The notes under the pieces: generated by a model
Told to the model about the DNA's origin: nothing
Database searches by the model: none
The model's input: the letters and a program-made list of their open reading frames with translations, nothing else
Assembly (NCBI RefSeq): GCF_000527695.1
Contig: NZ_ATSX01000005.1
Coordinates: 1-37,536, forward strand
Length of the DNA stretch: 37,536 nucleotides
Reading direction: 5' to 3'
Source of the DNA: Commensalibacter papalotli (ex Servin-Garciduenas et al. 2014)
Lineage (GTDB): Bacteria; Pseudomonadota; Alphaproteobacteria; Acetobacterales; Acetobacteraceae
Part shown: piece after piece, positions 8,386 through 16,501 of the stretch
Layout: each line of letters opens with the position of its first letter
Position numbering within the stretch: the first letter of the stretch is position 1
Position numbers and translations under genes: made by a program

Positions 8386-10428
8386 ATGGCTCTTATTATT
8401 CCAGATGATACCGAGGAAGATTGGGCATGTAAGGCTTATGGCATTGTCGACTGGCACACATCTACGTTGGTCGACATGTTACAGCATCGTGCAAAACTTT
8501 CCCCATCAATGGTTTTGTATACTTTGTTGGATGGTGATTGTAACCCAGTTGACCATTTAACGAGTGTTCAATTAGATGATAATGCAGCAACAATTGCAGC
8601 GGGTTTACTTCATTTTGGCAAAAAGGGAGATCGTGTTCTTCTTTTATGTGATAATGATTTAAATTATATTTCTGCTTTTTTTGGATGTATTTATGCAGGA
8701 ATGATTCCTGCCTCTGGTGTTCATATTGATGTGATGCGTAGTGATGAACGCTTTGAAATGGTAGCAAATGATGCGCAGCCTAGATTGATTATTGGGCCGC
8801 GCAAAATTCTTGCTGATTACAAGGCTGTTCATAAAGATCTTGATTGTAAACCTATATGGGTCTCTTTGGAGGTTTTATTAAATGCAAAAAATAAAATCGC
8901 TATTAAAGGGGATAACCAAGGGGTCGCATTTATTCAATACACCTCAGGGACAACTAAAAATACTCGTGGTATTGAATTAACACATCGTAATTTGATTTTT
9001 AATTTACGTCATCAGGCAAAAAGCTATGAGTATCTTGATGAGGACTATAGTGGGTTAAGTTGGTTGCCTTTAGCTCATGATATGGGATTGATTGGTTGTG
9101 TATTATTGGCTATTGGAACTGGGGGGCGATGTACATTATTGCCTCCTAAATATTTTATCGAAAAGCCAGTTCGTTGGTTAAAGGCATTAACAAAATATAA
9201 AGTCAGTATGTCTGGTGGCCCAACTTTTGCATATAATTTATGCACAAGAGAAGTTACCGAAGAAGAAATGCAAGAACTAGACTTGTCTCATTGGGAGCTT
9301 GCTCTTAATGGTGCAGACACGGCCCAGGCAGATATCATGCAACGTTTTTGTAAAAAATTTGCTGATGTGGGTTTCAGAGCCCGTCATTTAGTGTTTGGAT
9401 ATGGTTTAGCTGAAGCAACGCTTACTGTGACTAGAACAAAAAGGCGCGTTTCTCCTAAATTTAGAAGTTTTTCTCGAAGTGCATTAATGGCTGGTTTTGC
9501 TTGGCCAAGCACGAACAAATTTGATCGTAGGGAGTTGATTTCTTGTGGAACGTCTTTAGAGGATCAAAAGGTTGCTATTGTTGATCCAGAATCTCGCAAG
9601 GCGGTCAGAAGTGGACGTGTTGGAGAGATTTGGATCAGTGGTCCTAGTATTGCTAAGGGATATTTTCAACGACCAGAATTAACAGAAGAAGTATTCCATG
9701 CAAAAATTGTAGGACAAGATGAAAATTATTTACGTACGGGTGATCTTGGATTTTTATTAGATAATAATTTATTTTTTTCTGGACGAATGAGCAATGTCAT
9801 TGTTTTACGTGGAAAAACATATGATCCTGATGATGTTAGTGGTGCTTTAGAAGCTGCATGTTCAGATATCAGGCCCAATGCAACGGCGTTTTTTTTAGCT
9901 AATCCAGAAGATTTTGCGTCGATTACGGTTATCATAGAGTTGGTTAAAAAGCCTTTGAATTCTTATGAAGAAATTGCTGAAAAGGCTTATGAAGTTATTA
10001 CAAAAACGTATGATATCTGGCCTAAAATGATTGTGCTTACACGTCCAGGCGGTGTTTTGAAGACTCCAAGTGGAAAAGCGCAAATTGCTAGAACTCGTAA
10101 AGCATTGCATGAAAATGCATTGCCTGTTATTCAAAAGTTTGAGTACGAAGTACCAGATCTTCCACCGCCATTATCTCGTGAAGAGGCATTAATTGAGGTT
10201 GAAAAATGGATTGCTGAGGAAACAAAAGATTGGGATGAAGATGTTAAAGAATTAACGCGTGAGAAATTGGTAAATAGAGAAGTGGATTCAGAACTGTTAT
10301 TAAATTTAAGACGAGCTTTTGAACATCATTTCCATATTCAAATTGATCCATCCGAGTTTATGGTAGCATGTCAGGATTATAAGGATTTATGTAATTTACT
10401 GGCAGGCCAAATTAGTGTAAGTGCATAA
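8386..10428 (+). CDS. Fatty-acyl-AMP ligase (FAAL) with C-terminal carrier-protein-like domain
   Basis: A 680-residue adenylate-forming enzyme of the FAAL type, which activates a fatty acid as acyl-AMP and passes it to a carrier protein rather than to CoA. Visible motifs are YTSGTTKNTRG (185-195), the FAAL-typical WLPLAHDMGLIG, GYGLAEATL with Glu343, RTGDLG with Asp453 and SGKAQIAR with Lys564. Unlike the ligase-like protein encoded at 177, every core motif is intact. After about residue 600 a helical region resembles an acyl carrier domain, with DSELLLNLRRAFEHHF where a carrier has DSL-VEL. Ser635 could carry phosphopantetheine, but the usual Gly-x-Asp-Ser reads Glu-Val-Asp-Ser. The gene follows the PKS by nine bases and is very likely cotranscribed. 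The natural role is either loading a starter onto the PKS or handling its product; sequence does not decide. Confidence 0.9.
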   Translation: MALIIPDDTEEDWACKAYGIVDWHTSTLVDMLQHRAKLSPSMVLYTLLDGDCNPVDHLTSVQLDDNAATIAAGLLHFGKKGDRVLLLCDNDLNYISAFFGCIYAGMIPASGVHIDVMRSDERFEMVANDAQPRLIIGPRKILADYKAVHKDLDCKPIWVSLEVLLNAKNKIAIKGDNQGVAFIQYTSGTTKNTRGIELTHRNLIFNLRHQAKSYEYLDEDYSGLSWLPLAHDMGLIGCVLLAIGTGGRCTLLPPKYFIEKPVRWLKALTKYKVSMSGGPTFAYNLCTREVTEEEMQELDLSHWELALNGADTAQADIMQRFCKKFADVGFRARHLVFGYGLAEATLTVTRTKRRVSPKFRSFSRSALMAGFAWPSTNKFDRRELISCGTSLEDQKVAIVDPESRKAVRSGRVGEIWISGPSIAKGYFQRPELTEEVFHAKIVGQDENYLRTGDLGFLLDNNLFFSGRMSNVIVLRGKTYDPDDVSGALEAACSDIRPNATAFFLANPEDFASITVIIELVKKPLNSYEEIAEKAYEVITKTYDIWPKMIVLTRPGGVLKTPSGKAQIARTRKALHENALPVIQKFEYEVPDLPPPLSREEALIEVEKWIAEETKDWDEDVKELTREKLVNREVDSELLLNLRRAFEHHFHIQIDPSEFMVACQDYKDLCNLLAGQISVSA

Positions 10429-10471
10429 TCATAAAAATGCATGATATAAAAAGAAAAAAAGGGCATAGAGA

Positions 10472-11929
10472 ATGAGTGAAGATTCCAAAGTTAAAGTTGA
10501 AGGTTTTGAGCGGATTAAATTAAAAACACGTGATGAGCAAGAAGTAGAACAAAATTCTAAAAATTCAGTAGCAGCACCAGTCATTCAAGAATTATCAGAA
10601 AGATTTGCTCCTAAAATTGGTGGAGAGATGACGCCAAATCAAGAAGTGCAAAGCTCTGTTGAAGGTAATCAAGCGCAACCAAGTAATGTGCAGCCTCCTA
10701 CATCAGTGGAGGCTAATCTTGTGCAACCTCCTGCGATGCCTACACAAGAAGGCGAGCATGGTATTTTTTATGATTTTAACTTTGGAATGCGTGTGTGTGT
10801 TCCCAAACCTGTTGAAGGTGAGGGGTGGCGTATCCAATTATATGATTTAGATGCAGAAGTTGGATTGTTAGATCAACCTTGCTTTGATGTAGGGCATGCA
10901 GCAACAGCAAAGCATCATTTCTTAAACGGAAAAATAACAGTTTGTAAAATTCATAAAGATGGAAAAGTAGAAGAAGTTTTTTCTCGTAAATATGATGCTA
11001 AAGATAAAAATGTTTTGATTGTTTTCCCTAATGGTTCATTAGGGGATTCTTTGGGATGGATGCCTTATGCTGAGAAATTTAGAAAGAAACATCATTGTAA
11101 TTTGACGGTTGCAATTGGTAAACCATTAATTGAATTGTTTGAAAAATCCTATCCAGAAATAAAATTTGTTGATTCTGTTGAGTATGCAAAACAAGAGAAA
11201 AAAGATAGTTTTTATGCTTCCTATTATATAGGATTATTCTTTAAAGATGAGGATAATCATTGGCAACCACAAGACTTCAGACAAGTTGGTTTGCATCGTA
11301 CAGCAGGTTATATCTTGGGTGTTGATCCAACTGAAGAGCCTCCTAAATTAACTGTAGATGATGATACCCGTCCAATAGAAGAACCTTATGTTGTTATCGC
11401 AGCTCAAGCATCAACACAATGTAAATATTGGAATAATCCATATGGATGGCATAAAGTTATTGAATTTTTAAAGTCAGTTGGATACCGAGTTATTTGTATT
11501 GATAAGGAAATTACATTTGGGAGAGACCTTGTTTGGAATCATATTCCTAATGGTGCAGAAGATCAAACAGGACCTCGCTCTTTGACGGAACGGGCTCGTT
11601 GGTTAAAACATGCTGAATTTTTTGTAGGTCTGTCTTCTGGTCTGGCTTGGTTGGCTTGGGGTGCAGGAATACCCGTTGTGATTATTTCTGGTTTTACGCA
11701 TCCATCGACTGAGTTTAATACTCCTTATCGTGTGTTTAGTACACATGTATGTAATAGTTGTTGGAATGATATTCGTTATCAGTTTGATCATACTAATTTT
11801 TTATATTGTCCAAAACATCAAAATACGCCTCGTCAGTTTGAGTGTACAAAAGGGATCTCGCATCAACATGTAATCAGTACGATTATGAAAATCCCTGGAT
11901 GCCGTAAACAACCTGTAGTTTCAGTCTAA
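10472..11929 (+). CDS. Autotransporter heptosyltransferase-like glycosyltransferase (TibC/Aah family)
   Basis: A 485-residue protein whose residues from about 90 onward resemble the bacterial autotransporter heptosyltransferases, GT9-like enzymes that transfer heptose from ADP-heptose to serines of passenger domains. Supporting marks are FDFGxAATAKHHF-like sequence (FDVGHAATAKHHF), GSLGDSLGWMP with Asp192 in the acceptor/catalytic area, and a C-terminal cysteine set C427-x2-C430-x15-C446-x11-C458 like the iron site described for TibC. The first 85 residues are a Q/P-rich, low-complexity extension. It is the last gene of the PKS operon, 43 bases after the FAAL, and is followed at once by a strong terminator. 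No autotransporter gene is visible in the window, so its acceptor is unknown: either a protein encoded elsewhere or the PKS product. Family assignment is good; the link with the PKS is inferred from position only. Confidence 0.82.
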   Translation: MSEDSKVKVEGFERIKLKTRDEQEVEQNSKNSVAAPVIQELSERFAPKIGGEMTPNQEVQSSVEGNQAQPSNVQPPTSVEANLVQPPAMPTQEGEHGIFYDFNFGMRVCVPKPVEGEGWRIQLYDLDAEVGLLDQPCFDVGHAATAKHHFLNGKITVCKIHKDGKVEEVFSRKYDAKDKNVLIVFPNGSLGDSLGWMPYAEKFRKKHHCNLTVAIGKPLIELFEKSYPEIKFVDSVEYAKQEKKDSFYASYYIGLFFKDEDNHWQPQDFRQVGLHRTAGYILGVDPTEEPPKLTVDDDTRPIEEPYVVIAAQASTQCKYWNNPYGWHKVIEFLKSVGYRVICIDKEITFGRDLVWNHIPNGAEDQTGPRSLTERARWLKHAEFFVGLSSGLAWLAWGAGIPVVIISGFTHPSTEFNTPYRVFSTHVCNSCWNDIRYQFDHTNFLYCPKHQNTPRQFECTKGISHQHVISTIMKIPGCRKQPVVSV

Positions 11930-11936
11930 TTATTAT

Positions 11937-11971
11937 AAAAAGCCTTTGAGTTTAAAACTCAAAGGCTTTTT
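11937..11971. terminator. Bidirectional intrinsic terminator between convergent genes
   Basis: A near-perfect palindrome centred on 11954 has arms 11937-11953 and 11955-11971, with an A-run on one side and a T-run on the other. It lies between the end of the PKS operon (11929) and the end of the convergent ubiG gene (11993), so it can stop transcription from both directions. Confidence 0.9.
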
Positions 11972-11992
11972 AATTACTTTTAATTACGCAGA

Positions 11993-12745
11993 TTATGCCT
12001 TAGATAAACAAATCATATAATTTATTTTTACGTTATTAGTTATTTTCCAGCCATTTGGTCTCAAAGTTAATCCAGCTATGTCAACTATACGTAACCCCGC
12101 ATGATGAGCCATCTTTCCAAGTTCAGCAGGTGTTATAAACTGTTTCCAGTTATGAGTACCAATTGGTAATTTACGAGTTAAATACTCTGCACCTAGTTTA
12201 GCAAACAAAAAAGAGGGAATATTGCGATTAATTGTAGAAAGAAAAGCAATTCCCTGATTTGTTAAAAGCCTAGAGATATTATGAACAAATTCTTGAGGAT
12301 CATTCACATGCTCCAATAGTTCTAAGGCGTTAATAATTTGAAATTGTCTTGATTCATAGACCAATTCTTCAATTGTTCCTACTTGATAGGTTATTTCACC
12401 GCTATTAGGTGGAAGAGGCACGCTATTTAAATGATTTTTTCCAGCCTGGATAACGTCTTTTGCAGCATCAACACCAATGACATCATATCCTAAAGAGGCC
12501 AAGCCTTCACTAGCGATACCAACGCCACAACCAATATCTAAAATCGGGCATGTTTTATCTAATGGTTGATATGTTTTAAGAATATTTTGAATCCATTTGA
12601 TACGAAGTGCATTCATTTCATGTAGGGGGCTCATTGGGCCTGTTCGATTCCACCATTCACTGGCTATGGCATTAAATCGATTAATTTCGTCATCTTTAAC
12701 AGAATTCTTTTGATTGTGTGGGTCAGGTGGTGTAACGGTGGACAT
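11993..12745 (-). CDS. ubiG: Ubiquinone biosynthesis O-methyltransferase UbiG
   Basis: A 250-residue SAM-dependent methyltransferase that performs both O-methylations in ubiquinone synthesis in this family. Diagnostic features are the N-terminal FNAIASEWWNRTGPMSPLHEMN region, the SAM-binding loop DIGCGVGIASEGLA and the post-loop segment ALELLEHVNDP. The length matches E. coli UbiG (about 240). The start at 12745 (MSTV) is preferred because AAAGG lies seven bases upstream of that ATG. A longer frame would begin at GTG 12760 and includes this ribosome site inside its coding sequence. The gene is alone on the minus strand, divergent from lysC and convergent with the PKS operon. Confidence 0.93.
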   Translation of the reverse strand: MSTVTPPDPHNQKNSVKDDEINRFNAIASEWWNRTGPMSPLHEMNALRIKWIQNILKTYQPLDKTCPILDIGCGVGIASEGLASLGYDVIGVDAAKDVIQAGKNHLNSVPLPPNSGEITYQVGTIEELVYESRQFQIINALELLEHVNDPQEFVHNISRLLTNQGIAFLSTINRNIPSFLFAKLGAEYLTRKLPIGTHNWKQFITPAELGKMAHHAGLRIVDIAGLTLRPNGWKITNNVKINYMICLSKA

Positions 12746-12878
12746 AATTAGGCCTTTCACAGGGTCACCAAGATGAATTAATCAAATTATAAACAAAAAA
12801 AGAAGTCAATAGTTTGATTATCAATTATAACTGGGTTAAATAATTCATTAACGATATTTTAATCAATAAAGTCTATAG

Positions 12879-12906
12879 TTTCATTATGTAAAGAGTAATA
12901 ATGAAA
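12879..12906 (+). repeat. Inverted repeat in the lysC leader
   Basis: TTTCATTAT (12879-12887) and ATAATGAAA (12898-12906) form a perfect nine-base stem with a ten-base loop. It ends eleven bases before the lysC ribosome site GGAG (12917-12920). It could be a leader hairpin or an operator; there is no U-run, so it is not a normal terminator. Confidence 0.5.
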
Positions 12907-12930
12907 TAATCATTGCGGAGTTTGTCTTTT

Positions 12931-14184
12931 ATGCCTCTTAATGCCCCTAGAATAGTAATGAAATTTGGTGGTACATCTGTTGCCGATTTAGATAGAATTC
13001 GAAATGTAGCGAAAACGGTCAAAAAGCAAGTTGAGGCAGGGTGTGAAGTCACAGTTGTTGTCTCTGCAATGTCTGGTGTTACCAATCAGTTAGTCGGTTA
13101 TTGTGAATCTTTAAACCCATTATTTGATCCTTGTGAATATGATTCGATTGTTGCCACGGGTGAGCAAGTAACCAGTGGTTTATTAGCGATTGCCTTGCAA
13201 ACTTTAGGTGTGAAATCACGATCTTGGGCAGGATGGCAGATCCCAATTTTAACAGATGATGCACATAGTAAAGCAAGAATTAAATCAATTGATTCTTCCA
13301 AGCTTATTGAATGTATGCAATCAGGGGTTGTCCCTGTTGTTGCAGGCTTTCAAGGTGTTGATGATAATGGTCGCGTTGCAACATTAGGGCGCGGTGGTTC
13401 TGATACTTCTGCGGTTGCACTTGCAGCAAGTATGCAAGCAACAAGATGCGATATTTATACAGATGTTGATGGAATTTATACAACAGACCCCAGAATTGTC
13501 AAAAAGGCAAAACGTATCTCAGCGATTGCTTATGAAGAAATGCTAGAGCTGGCCTCTGTTGGTGCAAAAGTTTTGCAAACACGTAGTGTAGAGTTGGCAA
13601 TGAAAGAACAGGTCAGGGTTCAGGTGCTGTCCAGTTTTGATGATAATCCAGCACCGATGGAAAATTCGTTACCTGGGTCTTTGGTTGTAAGTGAGGATGA
13701 AATTATGGAAAAAGAACAAGTTACCGGTATTGCATATTCTTTAAACGAGGCTAAAGTCGTTATCAAAGATATTCCTGATCATCCTGGTATTGCCGCATCA
13801 GTTTTTGCCCCTTTGGCACGCGAAAACGTAAATGTTGATATGATAGTGCAAAGCAGTGGTAGCAATCAAAAAACAGATATGACGTTTACGGTTCCCAAAA
13901 CAGATTTATTAAATGTTCAAAAGATTTTGGAACGTGAAAGAGAACATATTGGTTTTGCAGAAATGTTAACCGATGATGATGTGGTAAAAATCAGTGTTAT
14001 TGGTATTGGTATGCGTTCTCACACTGGGGTTGCAAATACCATGTTTAAAACATTGGCAGAACGTTCAATTAATGTTCAAGTGATTTCTACTAGTGAGATT
14101 AAAGTTTCCGTATTGGTTGCAGCCGAGTATGTTGAATTAGCCGTTCGTGCGTTACATACGGCTTATGGATTGGATGCTCAATAA
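12931..14184 (+). CDS. lysC: Aspartate kinase
   Basis: A 417-residue aspartokinase that phosphorylates aspartate in the first step of lysine, threonine and methionine synthesis and of the diaminopimelate needed for peptidoglycan. The N-terminal MKFGGTSV (10-17) is the kinase signature. RGGSDTSAVALA and TDVDGIYTTDPR are further catalytic-domain motifs. The C-terminal part from about 260 carries two ACT regulatory domains (for example GIAASVFAPLARENVNVDMI), typical of feedback-regulated class II enzymes. ATG 12931 is chosen because GGAG at 12917-12920 is ten bases upstream; a TTG at 12913 would extend the frame by six residues. The stop codon overlaps the start of the next gene by one base, which suggests translational coupling. 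Confidence 0.96.
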   Translation: MPLNAPRIVMKFGGTSVADLDRIRNVAKTVKKQVEAGCEVTVVVSAMSGVTNQLVGYCESLNPLFDPCEYDSIVATGEQVTSGLLAIALQTLGVKSRSWAGWQIPILTDDAHSKARIKSIDSSKLIECMQSGVVPVVAGFQGVDDNGRVATLGRGGSDTSAVALAASMQATRCDIYTDVDGIYTTDPRIVKKAKRISAIAYEEMLELASVGAKVLQTRSVELAMKEQVRVQVLSSFDDNPAPMENSLPGSLVVSEDEIMEKEQVTGIAYSLNEAKVVIKDIPDHPGIAASVFAPLARENVNVDMIVQSSGSNQKTDMTFTVPKTDLLNVQKILEREREHIGFAEMLTDDDVVKISVIGIGMRSHTGVANTMFKTLAERSINVQVISTSEIKVSVLVAAEYVELAVRALHTAYGLDAQ

Positions 14185-15242
14185 TGCAACATAACGGGGT
14201 TGATTTGATGGGTTTAGATAAAGAAGCGCAAAACGAATTAGCATCTTTATGGAACAGAGGAACCGAGTTTCTAGGTTCTGAGGTTGCTATTTTAGCAGGT
14301 GCAATGTCGTGGGTCAGTGAACGCCATCTTGTTTCTGCGATTTCTAATGCAGGTGGTTTTGGTGTGATTGCTTGTGGTGCAATGGATCCTGCTTTACTAG
14401 AAGCAGAAATTATTGCAACGCAGTCCATGACGACTAAGCCTTTTGGTGTTAATTTAATTACCATGCATCCTCAGCTTAATGAGTTAATTGATGTTTGTTT
14501 AAAATTAAATGTAAAACATATTGTGCTGGCTGGGGGGGTTCCTTCTGGTGCAGCAATAAAAAAAATTAAAGATGGTGGCGCACAAGTGGTTGCGTTTGCT
14601 CCCGCTTTGGTTTTAGCTAAACGGTTGATAAAAATGGGTGTTGATGCGCTGGTAATTGAGGGCGCAGAAGCAGGGGGGCATGTTGGCCCTGTTTCTTTGA
14701 CAGTATTAGCTCAAGAGATTTTACCTATTATTCGCGAAGTGCCTGTTTTTGTTGCTGGTGGGCTTGGGCGAGGGGATGCAATTTTATCATACTTGGAAAT
14801 GGGGGCCTCTGGTGCGCAATTGGGTACAGTGTTTGCGGCTTCTGTAGAAAGCCAAGCGCACGAAAATTTCAAAAAAGCTTTTATCAGAGCAGCAGCTCGT
14901 GATGCTGTTACAACCGTGCAAATTGATGATTCTTTTCCTGTTATTCCTGTTCGAGCTTTGGCTAATCAAGGAACCAAAAATTTCATGAAGCATCAAGCGG
15001 CTATGATTCAAAAATATCAAAATCAAGAACTCAGCAAAGAAGAGGCTCAATTAGATATTGAACATTTCTGGGCTGGTGCTTTACGTCGTGCAGTAAAGGA
15101 CGGAGACGTCGAGAATGGTTCTGTGATGGCAGGGCAATCTGTGGGAATGGTTAAAGAGATATTGCCAGTTAAAGAAATTATTCATAACTTAGTGAAACAA
15201 GCGGTTGATGCCTTGGTGGTCAGACGTCAACGGATTAAATAA
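14184..15242 (+). CDS. Nitronate monooxygenase family FMN enzyme (NPD/FabK-like)
   Basis: A 352-residue TIM-barrel flavoprotein of the 2-nitropropane dioxygenase / nitronate monooxygenase family, related to FabK enoyl reductases. The core motif EGAEAGGHVGP holds the conserved His166, and VAGGLGRGDA is the FMN-phosphate-binding glycine segment. The N-terminal SWVSERHLVSAISNAGGFGVIACGAM matches the first strands of the barrel. Substrate cannot be assigned: nitronate detoxification is usual for the family, but members also act as enoyl reductases or have unknown roles. The ATG overlaps the lysC stop by one base. A second in-frame ATG at 14208 is possible. Coupling to lysC suggests co-expression, not necessarily a shared pathway. 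Confidence 0.85.
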   Translation: MQHNGVDLMGLDKEAQNELASLWNRGTEFLGSEVAILAGAMSWVSERHLVSAISNAGGFGVIACGAMDPALLEAEIIATQSMTTKPFGVNLITMHPQLNELIDVCLKLNVKHIVLAGGVPSGAAIKKIKDGGAQVVAFAPALVLAKRLIKMGVDALVIEGAEAGGHVGPVSLTVLAQEILPIIREVPVFVAGGLGRGDAILSYLEMGASGAQLGTVFAASVESQAHENFKKAFIRAAARDAVTTVQIDDSFPVIPVRALANQGTKNFMKHQAAMIQKYQNQELSKEEAQLDIEHFWAGALRRAVKDGDVENGSVMAGQSVGMVKEILPVKEIIHNLVKQAVDALVVRRQRIK

Positions 15243-15270
15243 TCATAATTAACCTTAGGTTGAATGAAGC

Positions 15271-16371
15271 ATGAGCGACTTAAGCCAATTGCACTCTGAG
15301 AAAAATATTGGAGATATGCTAAAGAATCGTAGAGAAGAGTTAGGGCTTAGCCTTGATGAAGCTTCTCAACGGTTACGTATTCGTCTAATATTTTTAAAAG
15401 CATTAGAGGATGGGCGTATTGATCAATTGCCGGGTGTTGCTTATGCTTCTGGTTTCTTAAGGGCTTATGCTGAATTATTAAACTTAGATAGTGATGCGTT
15501 GGTGAAGCGTTTTCGTCAAGAAAGCCAAGCTAATGCTGAAAAACCAAAGTTGATGTTTCCTGCCCCTGTGCCGCAAAGTGGTATTCCAGCTGGAGTTATT
15601 GTTTTTTTTAGTCTTTTGATTATGGTTGGGGCGTATATTGGTTGGTATAAGATGTCTGATCATCACCAATCCCCTTCTGAAACAATCCCGCCTCCACCAG
15701 CACAACTTGATCAAAAAGTAGGGGAACCTCAACAAGTTTCACCACAAATTGCATCTATTATGCCATCAGAACATCCTGTATCTATGTCAGGCAATGAGAA
15801 TAAGGCTACTTCTGCTGATGTTAATAACAATAAACAGGTGGGTAATAATCCATTAACACCTCTGACGGATTTAATGCGCCCAGTGTCTTCTGATCAGTTG
15901 CCACAGCAACCTTCGTCAGCTCCTGCAGTTACAAATATCATTCCTGCTGAAACAAAAGAGCCTGAGAAACCGTTGATGATCAAAGCAATTGCCCCTAGTT
16001 GGTTACAGATCAAAGATAAAACGGGTAAAGTTTTATATCAAAAAATATTAAAAACAGATGAAACTTGGCAAGTTCCCAGCGATCAAGATGAGGTTTTGTT
16101 GACAATTGCTAATCCTAGTGTTGTTGTTTTACAAAAAGGCGATATTCAATCCTCACCATTAGGGAAAAAGGGAAAAGCCTTGCGTCGTTTTGTGCTGAAT
16201 AAGGAAAAAGCTGATAAATTATTGAACCCAGAAGATGGTGATATAAAACACCCTTCTGATGAAGGAATACCTCAAGAGGTGAAAAAGAAACCAGTCGTGA
16301 GCAAGCCTGTTTCACGTTCTAAACATGATGTATCTGCTGATGATCTGAATGCAAAGCAGCTTAATCGTTAA
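15271..16371 (+). CDS. RodZ-like HTH / DUF4115 membrane protein
   Basis: A 366-residue bitopic protein with the RodZ layout. A cytoplasmic helix-turn-helix domain occupies about residues 10-80 (MLKNRREELGLSLDEASQRL, ending in GFLRAYAELLNLD). One membrane helix lies near 105-125. A proline- and glutamine-rich linker follows, then a DUF4115-type periplasmic domain near 232-310 containing SWLQIKDKTGKVLYQKIL. RodZ links MreB filaments to the cell-wall elongation machinery in rods. The basic tail after residue 310 is low complexity. It sits 28 bases after the flavoenzyme gene and upstream of ispG, a placement seen often for rodZ homologues in proteobacteria (from memory). Confidence 0.85.
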   Translation: MSDLSQLHSEKNIGDMLKNRREELGLSLDEASQRLRIRLIFLKALEDGRIDQLPGVAYASGFLRAYAELLNLDSDALVKRFRQESQANAEKPKLMFPAPVPQSGIPAGVIVFFSLLIMVGAYIGWYKMSDHHQSPSETIPPPPAQLDQKVGEPQQVSPQIASIMPSEHPVSMSGNENKATSADVNNNKQVGNNPLTPLTDLMRPVSSDQLPQQPSSAPAVTNIIPAETKEPEKPLMIKAIAPSWLQIKDKTGKVLYQKILKTDETWQVPSDQDEVLLTIANPSVVVLQKGDIQSSPLGKKGKALRRFVLNKEKADKLLNPEDGDIKHPSDEGIPQEVKKKPVVSKPVSRSKHDVSADDLNAKQLNR

Positions 16372-16501
16372 GTTTATTGAGGACAAAGAATTGCACCTTT
16401 CATCAAACGTTCCTAAATAAGAAGTTATTAGATAAGATTATATAGCGATTTCTTTTGAATAATTTGATATATTCTATGATCATTTCGGAGATTAAAATTA
16501 A

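Noticed and set aside
12746-12760. Longer UbiG starting at GTG 12760
   Set aside because: The ribosome site AAAGG lies inside this extension and fits ATG 12745.
12746-12930. Lysine riboswitch before lysC
   Set aside because: The gap is short and AT-rich, with one simple hairpin and none of the multi-helix core of that riboswitch.
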